From positions 1 through 64,000 of the forward strand of contig JADZGD010000144.1 of NCBI GenBank assembly GCA_020854055.1: a DNA stretch of 64,000 nucleotides. The letters are read 5' to 3'. The stretch comes from Bryobacterales bacterium. GTDB lineage: Bacteria > Acidobacteriota > Terriglobia > Bryobacterales > Bryobacteraceae. Positions 1 to 11,739 of the stretch are shown here, one piece after another. The notes below the pieces were generated by a model. It saw nothing but the letters and a program-made list of their open reading frames with translations, was not told the DNA's origin and made no database searches. The translations under genes and the position numbers were made by a program. Position 1 is the first letter of the stretch, and every line of letters starts with the position of its first letter.

Positions 1-331
1 CGCAATCCATACACGGCATGATCTCGACGTAAATCGTACAGCCTTCGGTGGCCGTTCCGGCCCGGGCGGCGTTGCAGATGGCATTGCGTTCGGCGTGTTC
101 CATCCACAGGTATTTGGTTGGGCGCACGAAACGCTCCGGGACGTCGTCCCGAATCCCGCGCGGAAACGAATTGTAGCCGGTGGAGCGAATTTCGTGGGCC
201 GGACCGATAATCACGCTGCCGATCTGCGTGTTCGGGTCCTTGCTACGGGCGGCAACTACTTTGCAGATCTCAAGATAGTATTGATCCCAACTCGGGATAT
301 CACGCATTTTGTCAAGGTACACCGGGTTCAC
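1..331 (-). CDS. dCMP/cytidine deaminase family protein, partial at the left edge
   Basis: The minus strand encodes the N-terminal ~110 residues of a zinc-dependent deoxycytidylate deaminase; the C-terminus lies beyond base 1. Visible motifs are the HAERNAIC zinc/catalytic box (HxE) and, just before the edge, PCMDC (PCxxC), which supplies the other two zinc ligands. The N-terminal stretch RDIPSWDQYYLEICKVVA matches the usual opening of ComEB/dCMP deaminases. The family converts dCMP to dUMP for thymidylate synthesis. The start is uncertain: GTG at 331 has a GGAGG about 12 bases upstream, while ATG at 307 lacks a ribosome site. A related riboflavin-type deaminase is less likely because of the HAERNAIC context. 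Confidence 0.85.
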   Translation of the reverse strand, partial: MNPVYLDKMRDIPSWDQYYLEICKVVAARSKDPNTQIGSVIIGPAHEIRSTGYNSFPRGIRDDVPERFVRPTKYLWMEHAERNAICNAARAGTATEGCTIYVEIMPCMDC

Positions 332-365
332 AAGGGCGCACAACCTCCGCCGCCGCGACGGGTGA

Positions 366-394
366 TTGCGCCAAGGCCCGATACCGGGTAGATT
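366..394 (+). promoter_or_regulatory. Sigma70-type promoter of tRNA-Ser
   Basis: TTGCGC (366-371) and TAGATT (389-394) are separated by 17 bases. The predicted start lies about 7 bases downstream, at or next to the first base of the tRNA at 401. Position and spacing make this a convincing promoter, although neither box is a perfect consensus. Confidence 0.55.
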
Positions 395-400
395 GAAAGC

Positions 401-490
401 GGAGGAATGGGTGAGTGGTTGAAACCGGCGGTCTTGAAAACCGTTTGCGGGGTGACTCGCACGGGGGTTCGAATCCCTCTTCCTCCGCCA
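401..490 (+). tRNA. tRNA-Ser (anticodon UGA)
   Basis: The acceptor stem GGAGGAA (401-407) pairs with TTCCTCC (480-486), followed by discriminator G and an encoded CCA (488-490). The anticodon stem-loop CGGTCTTGAAAACCG carries TGA, reading UCA and related serine codons. A long variable arm lies between the anticodon stem and the T arm, as expected for a class II serine tRNA. The T arm contains GGTTCGAATCC. The gene stands alone, with its own promoter just upstream. Confidence 0.95.
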
Positions 491-640
491 CGCCTTAGAT
501 TCGCGCGGTAAATGAGTACAGGCACGCGGCAAGGTTCCGGCCGCTGGCGGTGCTGGTTGAAGTTGAAGTTCTGCTGTTGCTCCGGACATTCCATGGAAAG
601 AGATTTCCGTCAATCAACCGCGGCGCGCCGCGTGGCGAAG

Positions 641-1704
641 TCAGAACGGCCGCAGGCGGATGTTGCGGAACCAGCATTCCGTCCCGTGATTCTGCAACAG
701 TAGCGGGCTGGCGAAATCCTGATCGACCTCGTACTCGACCACCTTTTCCCCATTCAACCAGTGGGTAATGTGGCCGCGATGAACCACCAGTCGCGAATGG
801 TTCCACTCTCCCAACGGCCTGGATGCCTCTTTTTCCGGCGCGAGTACGTCGTAAAGCGCGCCGGTCAGCCCGTCGGGTGGCAGCGTCTTGGCAACCGAGC
901 CGGTGTCATCGAGCAGTTGGTATTCGTTGCCGATGTCGTACCATCCCCCTTCGAGCGGGACTTCCAGCAGGATGCGGTACTTCACCCCGGAATTGCTGTC
1001 GCGAAACAGCTTCCAGTCAAATTCCAGCTCGAACTCGGTGAACAGAGCGCTGGTGACGATGCTGGCCGGCACCGGAGCGTCGTCGGGCATGGCCTTGAGC
1101 AGACCGTTCTCCACCTTCCAGTTCGGTGGAAAAGGGCCTCCGCCCGCGGCATGCCAGCCCTTGGAAGATCTTCCGTCGAACAGTTGGATCCAGCCATCCG
1201 GCCCGGCGGGCGGTCGTGGTACCGGCACGTCGTGGGTGGCGACAAAGGCGGGGTCCAGACCCCTGCCGGTGTCAAATTCCGGCCCGCCCGCCATGCGCAT
1301 CGCGGCAACCTTCCATTCACCGGCGCCGCGCCGCATCACTGCCAGGAATTGGCCCGGTTTGCCCAGCATGCGGTGGCTGCGGCGCCCGATGTGGGCGAAG
1401 CGCCCGTCGAGCAACATCGTATCTTCAGACACCTTGCGGAAGGTGTGCGGGACCATGGTCACATTGATCCTCGCGCCGCTCCACCGCTCCTTGCCGAAGT
1501 ACTGGCCCTGGACCGCGTGCGGCGGCCACAGCGACAAACCAGGCAGGCCGAGGCTGGCGCCCGGTTCGGTAGCCGCGGCGTAGCCGGCGGCGTCGGCCGC
1601 GGAAAGCGCGCGCGAGTAGCGAACCAGCGCCTCCATCAGCGGCCGGCGGTCCCCGGAGGCATGTGCAATCAAACCAAACGCCACTAAGGGCGCCAGCAAT
1701 CGAA

Positions 1705-1708
<4 letters not shown>
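641..1708 (-). CDS. Secreted DUF1080 (3-keto-disaccharide hydrolase-like) protein
   Basis: A 355-residue exported protein. The N-terminus MIRLLAPLVAFGLIAHASG looks like a signal peptide. Residues ~25-160 resemble a SnoaL/NTF2-like or DUF4440-type module (weak). The C-terminal ~190 residues are a DUF1080 concanavalin-like domain: GWIQLFDGRSSKGW opens it, FDWKLFRDSNSGVKYR follows, and it ends with LQNHGTECWFRNIRLRPF. DUF1080 proteins are frequent in Acidobacteria and Planctomycetes and are assigned to glycan or keto-sugar breakdown. The ATG overlaps the TGA of the upstream topoisomerase-helicase gene (ATGA), so translation is probably coupled although no functional link is apparent. Confidence 0.85.
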
Positions 1709-5751
<4,043 letters not shown>

Positions 5752-5806
5752 GCGTAAACCTTCAGTTTAGCGGCCAGTACGCATCCCGGTCTGGTAATAC
5801 TTGAAC

Positions 5807-6835
5807 ATGCGAGTTCTCTTCATCGGCGGCACCGGTGTGATTAGCACAGCCTGCACCCGCCTGGCGGCGGCGCGCGGCATCGACCTGACCATCCTCACGC
5901 GCGGCCATCGCGCCGCGGATCTTCCGGCGGGGGTGAAGACGCTGGTGGTGGACTTCGACAATTTCACCACCGCCGAACAGGTATTGGCCAGTCAGGGGGA
6001 CTTCGACGCGGTGGTGGACTGGATCGCCTACACCCAGGACCAGATTGAAGACGACCTCCGGCTGTTTCGCGGCCGCGTGCGCCAGTTCGTCTTCATTAGT
6101 TCCGCCAGCGCTTACCAGCGCCCGTCCACCTCTTACCTGGTGGATGAATCCACCCCGCTCGCAAACCCCTACTGGGATTACTCGCGCAATAAAATCGCGT
6201 GCGAAGAACGGCTGATGCGCGCCTGGCGCGAGGAGGGGTTCCCGTTCACCGTAGTCCGCCCGTCGCTCACTTACGGCGAAGCGCAAATTGCGCTGGCGGT
6301 GAATAGTTGGACGAAGTCCTACACCGTGGTGGACCGGATGAGGAGTGGCCGGAAGGTGATCGTTCCAGGTGACGGATCCTCGCTTTGGACCATCACCCAC
6401 AACACGGATTTCGCCAAGGGACTGGTGGGGCTGCTGGGCCACGAACAGGCCATCGGACATGCATTTCATATCACCAGCGACGAGGTGATGACCTGGAATC
6501 AGTACTACCGGATTACCGGCGAGGCAGCCGGGGTGGAGCCGAAACTGGTTCACATTCCTTCCGCGCTGATCGCCTCCTGCATTCCCGAGATGCAGGGTAG
6601 CCTGCTGGGCGACAAGTCGACCAGCGTGGTGTTCGACAACAGTAAGATCAAGCGTTTTGTCCCCGGCTTTGAGGCGACGACGCGCTTCGGCGAAGGTATT
6701 CGCCGCACCATCGCCTGGTTTGACGCCGACCCGGAACGCCGTCAGGTGGATGAGGAAGCCAATGCCACCTGGGACCGTTTGATCGACGCCTACGAGGCGG
6801 CCGCGGCGGAACTGATCCGGCGATTCCATGAGTAG
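5807..6835 (+). CDS. NAD-dependent epimerase/dehydratase family (extended SDR) protein
   Basis: A 342-residue Rossmann-fold protein. The N-terminal nucleotide-binding motif is FIGGTGVIS (GGxGxxx), and VVDWIAYTQDQ and VFISSASAYQ follow. The usual SDR tyrosine-lysine pair fits YSRNKIACEERL (Y-x-x-x-K). The C-terminal half is of the sugar-epimerase or mRNA-binding (CSP41-like) type. The substrate cannot be told; related proteins act on nucleotide sugars or are atypical SDRs. I chose ATG at 5807 rather than TTG at 5801 because MRVLFIGG begins the first beta strand. The gene is divergent from the topoisomerase-helicase gene with about 55 bases between them. Confidence 0.85.
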   Translation: MRVLFIGGTGVISTACTRLAAARGIDLTILTRGHRAADLPAGVKTLVVDFDNFTTAEQVLASQGDFDAVVDWIAYTQDQIEDDLRLFRGRVRQFVFISSASAYQRPSTSYLVDESTPLANPYWDYSRNKIACEERLMRAWREEGFPFTVVRPSLTYGEAQIALAVNSWTKSYTVVDRMRSGRKVIVPGDGSSLWTITHNTDFAKGLVGLLGHEQAIGHAFHITSDEVMTWNQYYRITGEAAGVEPKLVHIPSALIASCIPEMQGSLLGDKSTSVVFDNSKIKRFVPGFEATTRFGEGIRRTIAWFDADPERRQVDEEANATWDRLIDAYEAAAAELIRRFHE

Positions 6836-6855
6836 CCGGGAGCCCGCCAAGACGC

Positions 6856-6861
6856 TATAAT
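6856..6861 (+). promoter_or_regulatory. -10 box of dacB, close to the start codon
   Basis: A perfect TATAAT lies 9 bases before the dacB ATG at 6871. Transcription should start within about 0-3 bases of the ATG, leaving no room for a Shine-Dalgarno site, so the transcript is probably leaderless. The -35 region is weak. Confidence 0.55.
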
Positions 6862-6870
6862 CCCAGTCGA

Positions 6871-8358
6871 ATGCGAGTGTGGCTGCTGTTGGCCGGAGCC
6901 CTGGCGCTGAGCGCCTCTCCTCTATCGCGCCGGATCGAAGAGGTGTGGAAAAGCGATCCGGCGGCCGCCCGGGCAGTCTGGGGCATCTGTGCGCTGGATG
7001 CCGCGAGCGGCAAGCCGCTGGTTGAATTTAACGGGTCCCACTTTTTCATTCCCGCCTCGAATACCAAGCTGTTGACCACGGCCCTTGCGCTGGTTCGCCT
7101 GGGTCCGGACTTCCGCTTCCACACCCGGGTGACTTCGCGAGTTCCCATCGGCGCGGGCGGGGTGCTCGATTCCGACCTCCGTCTGGTGGGCGATGGCGAC
7201 CCGAATCTTTCCGGACGCGCGATCCCTTATCGCAAGGATTCTCCGCCGGGCGATCCGCTGGCGGCCATGGACCGTCTGGCAGCCGAACTCGAGCGCAAAG
7301 GGCTCCGGCAGGTTCGTGGCGGCATTATCGGCGACGACACGGCCTTCGTTTGGGAGCCCTATGCTCCCGGTTGGGCCGTAGAGGATATCGTTTCCGCGGA
7401 CGGTCCCGCGGTGAGCGCCATCTCTCTGAACGACAACGAAATTGCGCTTACCGTCGCTCCCGGAAGCGCGCCCGGCGAACCGGGCGCGATCACGGTTGAG
7501 CCGGCGCTGGATTATTTCACCATCGATAACCGCGTGGTTACGGGTCCGGCCGGAGGAGAGTGGCGGGTTCAGGCCGATCGGGAGCCCGGCTCCCGGGTAA
7601 TCCATGCGTGGGGAGAAATCGGCCCCCGGGATCCTCCGGTTTCGCTGCGTCTGGCCGTCGATGACCCCGCGCTGTTTGCGGCCGCGGCGCTACGCGATGC
7701 CCTGGAACGCAGAGGCATCCAAGTATTGGGCGGGTTGGCCACGCGCCACCGCTTCACGGACCGCATTCGAGACCTTGGCCATGGCCGGCCGCGGCAACCG
7801 CGGGCCGCGCAGGCAGTGGAGCTGGCATCTCTCGAATCGCCGCCGGTGATCGAGTACCTCCGAGTGATCGACAAGGTCAGCCAGAACCTGCACGCGGAAA
7901 TGATGCTCCGGACGGTGGCGCGCGCGCGGCGCGGTATTGGCAGCCGCCAGGCCGGAATCGAGGAACTGAAACAGTTTCTCAACGAGGCCGGTGTGCCGAC
8001 TGATGATATCTTCATCCGGGATGGTTCCGGCCTTTCACGGATGAACCTGGTGACGCCGGCGGCGGTGGCGCAGCTTCTGGTCTACATGAACCAGACGCCC
8101 TGGGCTGCCGCCTGGCGCAGCCTGCTGCCGGTGGGGGGCGAGGACGGAACGCTCCAATATCGTTTTCGTGGGCGTCCGCGGGGGGTATTGGTCCAGGCCA
8201 AGACCGGCAGCCTGGCCCACGTCTCAGCGCTTGCCGGCTACGTCCAGGCTCCCGGCGGGCGATTGGTGGCGTTCTCGATTCTGGTCAATAACTATCAGGC
8301 TCCGGATGTGGACATACGCCAGATGATTGATCGAATCAGTTTGACGCTTGTAGAATGA
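6871..8358 (+). CDS. dacB: D-alanyl-D-alanine carboxypeptidase/endopeptidase (PBP4, peptidase S13)
   Basis: A 495-residue penicillin-binding protein with an N-terminal signal peptide (MRVWLLLAGALALSAS). All three active-site motifs are present: SxxK as S63-N-T-K66 in PASNTKLLTT, SxN as S337-Q-N339 in DKVSQNLHAEMM, and KTG at 444-446 in QAKTGSLAH. The ~200-residue insertion between SxxK and SxN is typical of class C PBP4 enzymes. It trims or opens peptidoglycan cross-links in the periplasm. A TATAAT box sits immediately upstream, and the FmdB-like gene follows after 27 bases. Confidence 0.95.
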   Translation: MRVWLLLAGALALSASPLSRRIEEVWKSDPAAARAVWGICALDAASGKPLVEFNGSHFFIPASNTKLLTTALALVRLGPDFRFHTRVTSRVPIGAGGVLDSDLRLVGDGDPNLSGRAIPYRKDSPPGDPLAAMDRLAAELERKGLRQVRGGIIGDDTAFVWEPYAPGWAVEDIVSADGPAVSAISLNDNEIALTVAPGSAPGEPGAITVEPALDYFTIDNRVVTGPAGGEWRVQADREPGSRVIHAWGEIGPRDPPVSLRLAVDDPALFAAAALRDALERRGIQVLGGLATRHRFTDRIRDLGHGRPRQPRAAQAVELASLESPPVIEYLRVIDKVSQNLHAEMMLRTVARARRGIGSRQAGIEELKQFLNEAGVPTDDIFIRDGSGLSRMNLVTPAAVAQLLVYMNQTPWAAAWRSLLPVGGEDGTLQYRFRGRPRGVLVQAKTGSLAHVSALAGYVQAPGGRLVAFSILVNNYQAPDVDIRQMIDRISLTLVE

Positions 8359-8385
8359 GAATGACGTCCGGAGGGAGAAGGATCG

Positions 8386-8616
8386 ATGCCTATTTTCGAA
8401 TACCGTTGTGACGACTGTGGAAGCCAGTTCGAGAAACTCGTGCGGCACGCCGCCGAGACCGCCGAGCTCAGTTGTCCGTCCTGCGGCCAGAGCCATCTGT
8501 CGCAGCAACTATCCACCTTTTCAGCGCTTTCGGGTAGTGCTAAGTCGAGCGCTGAAAGTGCGCCCATGTGTCCCAGCGGTATGTGCGGCATGCCGGGCGG
8601 CTGCGGCCTGAACTGA
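8386..8616 (+). CDS. FmdB-family zinc ribbon protein
   Basis: A 76-residue protein that opens with MPIFEYRCDDCGSQFE, the hallmark of the FmdB/CxxC_CXXC_SSSS regulatory family. Zinc ligands are C8, C11, C30 and C33. After a Ser/Ala-rich stretch the tail contains three further cysteines (MCPSGMCGMPGGC), also common in this family. The family is named for a putative regulator of formamidase genes, but its general function is unknown. A strong ribosome site (GGAGGGAGAAGG) precedes the ATG. It probably shares the dacB transcript. Confidence 0.9.
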   Translation: MPIFEYRCDDCGSQFEKLVRHAAETAELSCPSCGQSHLSQQLSTFSALSGSAKSSAESAPMCPSGMCGMPGGCGLN

Positions 8617-8770
8617 CGCGCCGGTTTGATTTCCGTTGCCGGACCCGCCAATCCAGGAACGGTGATTTCGTAATCTCACAGCGCTTCAGGGCTTTCGCCC
8701 AGGGGCGGCTGATTGCCGCTATCCATCTTATGCAGCCGCGGGGTCGCCGGCGGGTCCGGAAACTGGACGC

Positions 8771-8799
8771 TTTGATTTAGGAAGTTAGGATCTTATACT
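8771..8799 (+). promoter_or_regulatory. Promoter of the PHP-like gene, probably leaderless
   Basis: TTTGAT (8771-8776) and TATACT (8794-8799) are 17 bases apart. The -10 box ends 9 bases before the ATG at 8809, the same spacing as at dacB. No Shine-Dalgarno site lies between them. Confidence 0.55.
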
Positions 8800-8808
8800 A
8801 TTTGTTGT

Positions 8809-9630
8809 ATGGTTTCCCGCCGCAACTTCCTCGCGGCGGCAACGATGGCCCCTGCCGGCATCCTTGCCGCAAGCTCTGATATCCCCCGTTACGATCTGCA
8901 CTGCCACCTGAACCCCCCGATGACCCTGGAGCGGGCGCTTCAGATCTCCAAAGATCGCAATGTGCATTTTGGCATCGTGGAACACGCCGGGCACAAGGAG
9001 TACTACTACCCCAACCTGATCAGCACCGGCGAGCAGATGGCCCGCTACATCGCCATGCTCGAAGGTAAGCCCGTTTGGAAGGGAATCCAGGCCGAGGGGC
9101 CGGATTGGATGAGTTGCTTTTCGAAACAGATGGTGGCCCGGCTGGACTATGTACTTTCGGACGCTCTCACTCTCACCGACCGCGGCAAACAGGAGCGTAT
9201 CTGGCTGCCCACCTTTGAAATCGGCGATACCGAAGACTTCATGGAGCGCTACACCGATTTCAATGTTCGCGTCATGAAGACCGAACCGCTGGACATCATG
9301 GCCAACCCGACCTTCCTGCCGGAACGTCTGGCCCCTCAGTACGACAGCTTGTGGACCGGGGATCGCCTGAAGAAGATTGTGCGCGCCGCCGCTGAGTACA
9401 ACGTGGCGCTGGAGATCAACTCCGCCTACCAGGTCCCGCGCCTGCCGATGTTGAAAATGGCGAAGCGGGCCGGCTGCCGCTTCTCTTTCGGCTCCAATAT
9501 TCACGGCACCGGGGTAGGCAACATAGACTACGGCCTGGAGATGGCCAAGGAACTCGGCTTAATGCGGAAGGACTTTTTCCAACCGGCCAAGCCGGGCCGC
9601 AAGCCGATCGAGATTCGTCAGTTTGCCTGA
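8809..9630 (+). CDS. Tat-exported PHP-like metal-dependent hydrolase
   Basis: A 273-residue protein beginning MVSRRNFLAAATMAPAGILAAS, a twin-arginine (SRRNFL) signal. The mature part starts with YDLHCHLNPP, a metal-binding HxH motif of PHP/TIM-barrel phosphoesterases and amidohydrolases. EHAGH, EINS and SFGSNIH later in the chain are placed like further metal ligands of PHP domains. The exact substrate is unknown. It precedes iorA by 14 bases on the same strand, so readthrough into the arylpyruvate cluster is possible. Confidence 0.7.
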   Translation: MVSRRNFLAAATMAPAGILAASSDIPRYDLHCHLNPPMTLERALQISKDRNVHFGIVEHAGHKEYYYPNLISTGEQMARYIAMLEGKPVWKGIQAEGPDWMSCFSKQMVARLDYVLSDALTLTDRGKQERIWLPTFEIGDTEDFMERYTDFNVRVMKTEPLDIMANPTFLPERLAPQYDSLWTGDRLKKIVRAAAEYNVALEINSAYQVPRLPMLKMAKRAGCRFSFGSNIHGTGVGNIDYGLEMAKELGLMRKDFFQPAKPGRKPIEIRQFA

Positions 9631-9644
9631 CCGGAGTAAGCGCC

Positions 9645-11261
9645 TTGAACCGAAGTCTGTTGAGCGGCGATGAAGCGGTTGCGCTCGGCGCGCTTCATGC
9701 CGGAATATCGATCGGCGCCGGATACCCCGGCACCCCCTCCACCGAGATCCTGGAGGCCTTCGCCGCCCTGGGCGGCCGGGCGCAATGGTCGCCCAACGAG
9801 AAGGTGGCACTCGAGGTGGCGATCGGAGCCGCGTATGCCGGCGCCAGGTCCATCGTGACCATGAAGCATGTCGGCCTGAACGTGGCTGCCGATCCGCTCT
9901 TCACTGTGGCCTACACCGGCGTAACGGGAGCACTGGTCGTCGTTTCGGCCGACGATCCGGGCATGGCTTCCAGCCAGAACGAGCAGGACAACCGGCGCTA
10001 CGCGGTTGCCGCCGGCATCCCGATGCTGGAACCTTCCGATTCCCAGGAAGCCTACGATTTCACCCGCAGGGCAGTGGAGCTGTCCGAACTCTGGCAAGTT
10101 CCCATCCTGCTACGGCTGACCACCCGGGTTTGCCATTCGATGACCATCGTGGAGGATTCGCCTCCCGCCTCCGCCCCGGCTGAACCTCGCTATGAGCGTG
10201 ACACCCGCCGCCGTGTGATGATCCCCTCCAACGCCCGTCCGGCGCACCGGCGCCTGAGAGAGAAGCTAGCGGCAGCCGCCTTGTGGAACGAATCGTCCGA
10301 TCTGAACCGGCGCGTGGGCGAGTCCACGGAACTGGGGATCATCACCTCGGGCATCAGTTTCGTCCATGCCCGCGAAGCGGCGCCCGGCGTAGCCATTCTC
10401 AAACTGGGGCTCACCTATCCGCTACCCGTTGAACGCATCCGCGCATTCGCTGCGAGTGTTGCCCGTGCGGTGGTGATCGAAGAGGGCGACCCCTACCTGG
10501 CCGAGTCGCTGCGTGCCCAGGGGATTACGGTGGAGGCGAAGCCGGAGGCCTTCCGCTTTGGAGAGTTGAACGTAGACCGGGTGCGGCGAATCCTGGCCGG
10601 GGACCACACTCCGGAACCGGCCCCGCCACCCGGCAAGCCGCCGCAACTGTGCCCCGGTTGCCCGCATCGCGTCGCATTTGGGGCGCTGCGCGACCTGGGC
10701 TGCATCGTGGCCGGCGACATCGGCTGCTACACGCTGGGCGTGCTGCCCCCGTTTGAGGCGCTCGACACTTGTGTTTGCATGGGCGCGAGCATCGGCGTCG
10801 GACTCGGCCTGCGGCACGCGCTGCCGCCCGCCGAGGCGCGCAAGGTAGTCAGCGTCATTGGCGACAGCACGTTCATTCACAGCGGCATTACCGGCCTGGT
10901 GGAAGCTGTTTACAACCGTCCCGCAACCGGTCATGTGGTGATCATTCTCGACAACGGCACCACTGCCATGACCGGCCTTCAAGAGCATCCGGGTACCGGG
11001 CGGTCCCTCCACCATTTGCCGGCCGGGCGCGTGGTGATTGAGGACATCGTCCATTCGTTAGGGATCGAAGACGTGCATGTGGTTGACCCCTGGTCGAGCC
11101 CGGACGCCTTTCGCAATCAGGTGGCGCATGCGCTTGAGGCCGGCGATGTATCGGTGATTATCGCCCGCCGTGATTGCCTTCTGGCCGCGGGCAGAATCAA
11201 GGCCTACGAGCGCGCCATCGCGCGCGATGGCGGCCTGGAGCAATGTGTTGAACGCGACTAG
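9645..11261 (+). CDS. iorA: Indolepyruvate:ferredoxin oxidoreductase alpha subunit, lacking the ferredoxin domain
   Basis: A 538-residue thiamine-pyrophosphate 2-oxoacid oxidoreductase. The N-terminal pyrimidine-binding domain shows GYPGTPSTEILE, EVAIGAAYAGAR and DDPGMASSQNEQDNR. The C-terminal TPP domain shows LCPGCPHR, GDIGCYTLG and GDSTFIHSGITG with DNGTTAMTG. The family oxidatively decarboxylates indolepyruvate, phenylpyruvate and hydroxyphenylpyruvate to aryl-acetyl-CoA, reducing ferredoxin. Usual IorA proteins exceed 600 residues and end in a two-[4Fe-4S] ferredoxin domain. This one ends about 30 residues after IIARRDCLL with no CxxCxxC motif. The start is TTG at 9645 with GGAG upstream. 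Confidence 0.92.
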   Translation: MNRSLLSGDEAVALGALHAGISIGAGYPGTPSTEILEAFAALGGRAQWSPNEKVALEVAIGAAYAGARSIVTMKHVGLNVAADPLFTVAYTGVTGALVVVSADDPGMASSQNEQDNRRYAVAAGIPMLEPSDSQEAYDFTRRAVELSELWQVPILLRLTTRVCHSMTIVEDSPPASAPAEPRYERDTRRRVMIPSNARPAHRRLREKLAAAALWNESSDLNRRVGESTELGIITSGISFVHAREAAPGVAILKLGLTYPLPVERIRAFAASVARAVVIEEGDPYLAESLRAQGITVEAKPEAFRFGELNVDRVRRILAGDHTPEPAPPPGKPPQLCPGCPHRVAFGALRDLGCIVAGDIGCYTLGVLPPFEALDTCVCMGASIGVGLGLRHALPPAEARKVVSVIGDSTFIHSGITGLVEAVYNRPATGHVVIILDNGTTAMTGLQEHPGTGRSLHHLPAGRVVIEDIVHSLGIEDVHVVDPWSSPDAFRNQVAHALEAGDVSVIIARRDCLLAAGRIKAYERAIARDGGLEQCVERD

Positions 11262-11739
11262 CGTGACCAATATCGTAATCGCCGGCCTCGGTGGCCAGGG
11301 CGTGCTGAAGGCCTCCGGCATTGTGGCGGATGCGGCCTTCCGCTGTGGAATGGACGTGAAAAAGGCCGAGGTGCACGGCATGAGCCAGCGCGGCGGATCG
11401 GTTGCGAGCGACATCCGCTTCGGCCGGATGGTGCTCAGTCCGATGGTGCCCCCCGGCGAAGCCCGGTTTCTGGTGGTCATCTCCCCCGATCAGGTGGAAA
11501 ACAACCGCTGGCAACTCGCCCCCGGCGGGGTGTTAATCACGCCGGACCAGATCGACGAGCGTAAGCTGAAGAACCGCAAGAGCATCAACGTGGCTTTGCT
11601 GGGCGTGTTGAGCACGCACCTGGAAATCCCGTTGGACGCCTGGCTGGCGGCCATCAACGCCAACCTGGCGGAGAGACTGCGCCCGGTCAACCTGGAAGCA
11701 TTTCAAGTTGGGCGCGATGCCGCCCGGAGTAGCCAATGA
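11245..11739 (+). CDS. iorB: Indolepyruvate:ferredoxin oxidoreductase beta subunit
   Basis: A ~164-residue gamma/beta-type subunit of 2-oxoacid:ferredoxin oxidoreductases. It opens with NIVIAGLGGQGVLKASGIVA and continues KKAEVHGMSQRGGSV, both diagnostic of IorB/PorG. It completes the heterodimer with IorA. GTG at 11245 is placed 5 bases after TGGAG and overlaps the end of iorA by 17 bases; GTG at 11263, just past the iorA stop, is the alternative. Its TGA overlaps the next ATG (ATGA). Typical IorB proteins are near 190 residues, so this is a compact member. Confidence 0.9.
   Translation: MLNATSVTNIVIAGLGGQGVLKASGIVADAAFRCGMDVKKAEVHGMSQRGGSVASDIRFGRMVLSPMVPPGEARFLVVISPDQVENNRWQLAPGGVLITPDQIDERKLKNRKSINVALLGVLSTHLEIPLDAWLAAINANLAERLRPVNLEAFQVGRDAARSSQ

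Noticed and set aside
761-1687. Long plus-strand open frame opposite the DUF1080 gene
   Set aside because: It is the antisense shadow of a clear signal-peptide/DUF1080 protein; the translation has no recognisable domain and is rich in Arg, His and Gln, as expected for GC-rich antisense frames.
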